A stretch of DNA of 17,048 nucleotides from UBA6921 sp031370545 (GTDB lineage Bacteria; Pseudomonadota; Gammaproteobacteria; SG8-11). The translations under genes were made by a program, and so were the position numbers. The DNA lies in the NCBI GenBank assembly GCA_031370545.1, contig JANMQQ010000177.1, positions 1 through 17,048 of the forward strand, in the 5' to 3' direction. Positions 15,217 through 17,048 of this stretch are shown here, in pieces (within the stretch, counting starts at the first letter, position 1; the number at the start of each line of letters is the position of its first letter). Under the pieces are notes generated by a model. That model ran no database searches, was not told the origin of the DNA, and was given only the letters and a program-made list of their open reading frames with translations.

Positions 15217-16650
15217 TTACAGCGTCTTCAAATATTCAAGCAACGCGTCCTTTTCCGCAGGTTTAAGCGTGGTGCCGTACACGTGACCCTGATTGCCGTT
15301 GCCGCGCGTGGCCACGTCGATTTTGCTGCCGACGCGTTGCGCATTTTCGCCTTGCACGACGAAGCCAACGTTGACTGCATCGTACAGATCAAAGCCGCGA
15401 TAAAAAACCTTGCTGCGTTTTTCGGGCGGCTCCAGCAATTCGCGCAACGTCGGCACCGAACCGTTGTGCAAGTACGGCGCGCGTAGCCAGATGCCGTCGA
15501 GGTGCACGGCGATGTAGCCGGTCAAGGTTTCTTCGACCATCGGGTCACGATCAACGCCCATGGACTTGACTTTTTTATTCGCGGCAATCGCGGCCTCGCG
15601 ATTCCAGGTGTCGAAGCGGCTGCGGTCGGTGCCGATTTCTGCAAGCGGCACCGCAGTGCCGGTGCGCAGCCCATCATGGCATTGCCCGCATTGCGCCTCG
15701 AATAACAACCGGCCTTGGGTCGCGAGCACAGTATTCAACGCAAACGGATATTTCGGTGCGGCAAGCGGCCGCAGGTACTCTTCAAGCCACTTCACGTGCT
15801 CGAGAAACGGCGGCTTGGGGCTGGCGCCTAAACCCAACGCGGAATCAATAATCACTGAGCGCGGCACGGTGGTCGCTCCGTCCCAGTTCAGCGACATGCC
15901 TTTTTGATATTTATTGAGATTCCAGATCGACGGCATATCCGCCGGGCCAAAGGTGTTGTCGTCCGCCAATTGCAGCATAAAATATTTGGTGAGATTCATC
16001 GGGTCGTCGCGCCCGCGCGACCAGTCCGGCACGCCCGGCTTGTTCATCCACGCGAAGTTATTGCCCTGCTCGATGATGCGTTGCTTGAGAATCGGAATGA
16101 TCAAGAACCGGTACAGCGCGCGATCCAGCCACGACAATTCGTAGAGCATTGCAATTTCGCTCAGCAGGTTGTCGGCGTTGAAGCGCGGGTCGTTGGCGCA
16201 CTGCGTTAAAAAGCGGAAAAAGCCTTGCACGTTGGTGGTGTGACCCGGACCTGCGACCACGAACGTGGGCGACTCGTTCTCCGAACCGCGATAACTCGAG
16301 ACATGGCACACCGCGCAGTTATTGGTGACGCGTTCGAAGCCGACAATCTTTTTCGAAAACCCCACCGGCAGGTCATGCCCCTCTTCCCAGGCGATACCCA
16401 ACGATGCGTAGCCTCCTGGTCCAGGCAAGTAGTCCGGGAACAGGCGCGGTAACGCGATGAAGATCCAATACGGAATTCCCGAGCTGTCCTCGCCGCCCAA
16501 TGATCCGTATTTGAACCGCTCTTCCGCAGTGGCAAATTCCGGTTGCGGCACCACCCGAAAAAATTTGTACCAGGCGGTATAACCCACCACTCCGGCCAGC
16601 ACGAGTCCCAGAAAAAACAGCAGTTTCAGGATACTTTTTATATTTGTCAT
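15217..16650 (-). CDS. Membrane-anchored c-type cytochrome with two CxxCH motifs (MauG/RoxA-like), 477 aa
   Basis: An uncleaved N-terminal signal anchor (about residues 7-28) leads to a periplasmic domain. Two haem c attachment motifs are present: CAVCH (112-116) and CGQCH (321-325). The C-terminal part has LDGIWLRAPYLHNGSVPTLR (384-403), a conserved stretch with a likely haem-linked tyrosine/histidine neighbourhood, seen in di-haem peroxidase/MauG relatives and rubber oxygenase RoxA-type proteins. RoxA is longer (about 650-680), so this is a shorter relative, and oxygenase activity cannot be claimed. The start at 16650 (MTNIKS) is set by AGGAGG six nt upstream; a TTG start at 16665 would bury that site. 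It follows a paralogous cytochrome gene by 11 bp, so both are in one operon. Its role is periplasmic electron transfer or oxidation of an unknown substrate. Confidence 0.85.
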   Translation of the reverse strand: MTNIKSILKLLFFLGLVLAGVVGYTAWYKFFRVVPQPEFATAEERFKYGSLGGEDSSGIPYWIFIALPRLFPDYLPGPGGYASLGIAWEEGHDLPVGFSKKIVGFERVTNNCAVCHVSSYRGSENESPTFVVAGPGHTTNVQGFFRFLTQCANDPRFNADNLLSEIAMLYELSWLDRALYRFLIIPILKQRIIEQGNNFAWMNKPGVPDWSRGRDDPMNLTKYFMLQLADDNTFGPADMPSIWNLNKYQKGMSLNWDGATTVPRSVIIDSALGLGASPKPPFLEHVKWLEEYLRPLAAPKYPFALNTVLATQGRLLFEAQCGQCHDGLRTGTAVPLAEIGTDRSRFDTWNREAAIAANKKVKSMGVDRDPMVEETLTGYIAVHLDGIWLRAPYLHNGSVPTLRELLEPPEKRSKVFYRGFDLYDAVNVGFVVQGENAQRVGSKIDVATRGNGNQGHVYGTTLKPAEKDALLEYLKTL

Positions 16651-16661
16651 GTCATGCCTCC

Positions 16662-17048
16662 TCAAAACGCTTTCAGATATTCCAATAGTGCCGCCTTTTC
16701 CGCAGGCGGCAATTCCGTCCCGAAGCGTTTACCTTCGTGCCCGATATTGGCGTTGCCCACGGTCTGCACATTAAACAGAAAATATGCACGACCATTCTCC
16801 TGCGCAACGGTGGAGACGAAGCCGACGTTCTGCGCGTCATAAACGTCGTTGCCGCGATAAAACGTTTTAGGCCGTTTGGCGACCGGCTCGAGCAGGTCGC
16901 GCAGCGTCGGCACGGAGCCGTTGTGCAGATACGGCGCGCGCAGCCACACGCCATCGAGCGGCTGATTGGCGTAACCGTTGGTCTTGCGAAAATGTTTGAA
17001 GCGCTCATCGGGATAGCCCGCGTAGAGCAGGTTCTGGTTGGCCGAGAG
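16662..17048 (-). CDS. c-type cytochrome paralogue, partial (5' end outside window)
   Basis: Only the last 128 residues are visible, and the frame is open to the right edge. It contains LDGVWLRAPYLHNGSVPTLR, nearly identical to the matching stretch of the downstream cytochrome. RPKTFYRGNDVYDAQNVGF and GHEGKRFGTELPPAEKAALLEYLKAF-type ends follow, aligning with that protein's FYRGFDLYDAVNVGF and LEYLKTL. The haem motif must lie upstream, outside the window. The stop codon is 11 bp before the next gene's start, so the pair looks like a tandem duplication within one operon. Confidence 0.85.
   Translation of the reverse strand, partial: LSANQNLLYAGYPDERFKHFRKTNGYANQPLDGVWLRAPYLHNGSVPTLRDLLEPVAKRPKTFYRGNDVYDAQNVGFVSTVAQENGRAYFLFNVQTVGNANIGHEGKRFGTELPPAEKAALLEYLKAF

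Noticed and set aside
15032..15286. Plus-strand open frame crossing tRNA-Ala
   Set aside because: It reads the antisense of tRNA-Ala, giving the well-known spurious 'SRDRTGDLL' peptide; the tRNA cloverleaf explains the sequence.

Overview
This is a chromosomal stretch from a Gram-negative proteobacterium, most likely a beta- or gammaproteobacterium. The evidence is a C-terminal VPLPA/PEP-CTERM-type sorting signal, a GEMM-I-like c-di-GMP aptamer, a lipobox-bearing lipoprotein, c-type cytochromes with a CxxCH motif, and tRNAs with encoded CCA ends. Genus cannot be read from the sequence. No mobile element, CRISPR array or phage gene was seen. Almost everything is on the minus strand; the only convincing plus-strand gene is at 5710-6738.

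Layout, left to right. (1) 1-3085 is an export module read right to left: a c-di-GMP riboswitch-like leader (about 2985-3074), a VPLPA-CTERM exported protein (1997-2824), a secreted PstS-like phosphate-binding-fold protein (528-1898), a terminator (428-455), and a second PstS-like paralogue cut by the window edge (1-349). (2) 3207-5387 is a secreted beta-propeller / DUF11-like / cadherin-like surface protein. Its 3' end is broken by two compensating frame changes; a membrane-anchor tail survives beyond the stop codon. (3) 5710-6738 encodes an AI-2E-family transporter homologue. (4) 10492-6757 is a two-gene operon: a polytopic membrane protein with a spermidine-synthase-like domain, then an ATP-grasp protein whose motif order recalls glutathionylspermidine synthase. 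(5) 14748-10643 is a two-gene unit: a DUF6502-like putative regulator and a 1095-residue lipoprotein with FN3, Calx-beta and three long beta-helix-type repeats. A strong promoter with a perfect 9-bp inverted repeat precedes it. (6) 15145-14964 holds tRNA-Ala(GGC) and tRNA-Glu(UUC) with their own promoter and terminator. (7) 17048-15217 holds two tandem di-haem-type cytochromes resembling the MauG/RoxA group; the upstream one is cut by the window edge.

The common theme is the cell envelope: at least seven of the ten protein genes encode exported, lipid-anchored or membrane proteins. The most interesting points are the riboswitch-controlled VPLPA-CTERM/PstS-like module, the decayed or mis-sequenced anchor of the propeller protein, the membrane aminopropyltransferase-like / ATP-grasp pair, and the candidate operator in front of the DUF6502-lipoprotein unit.
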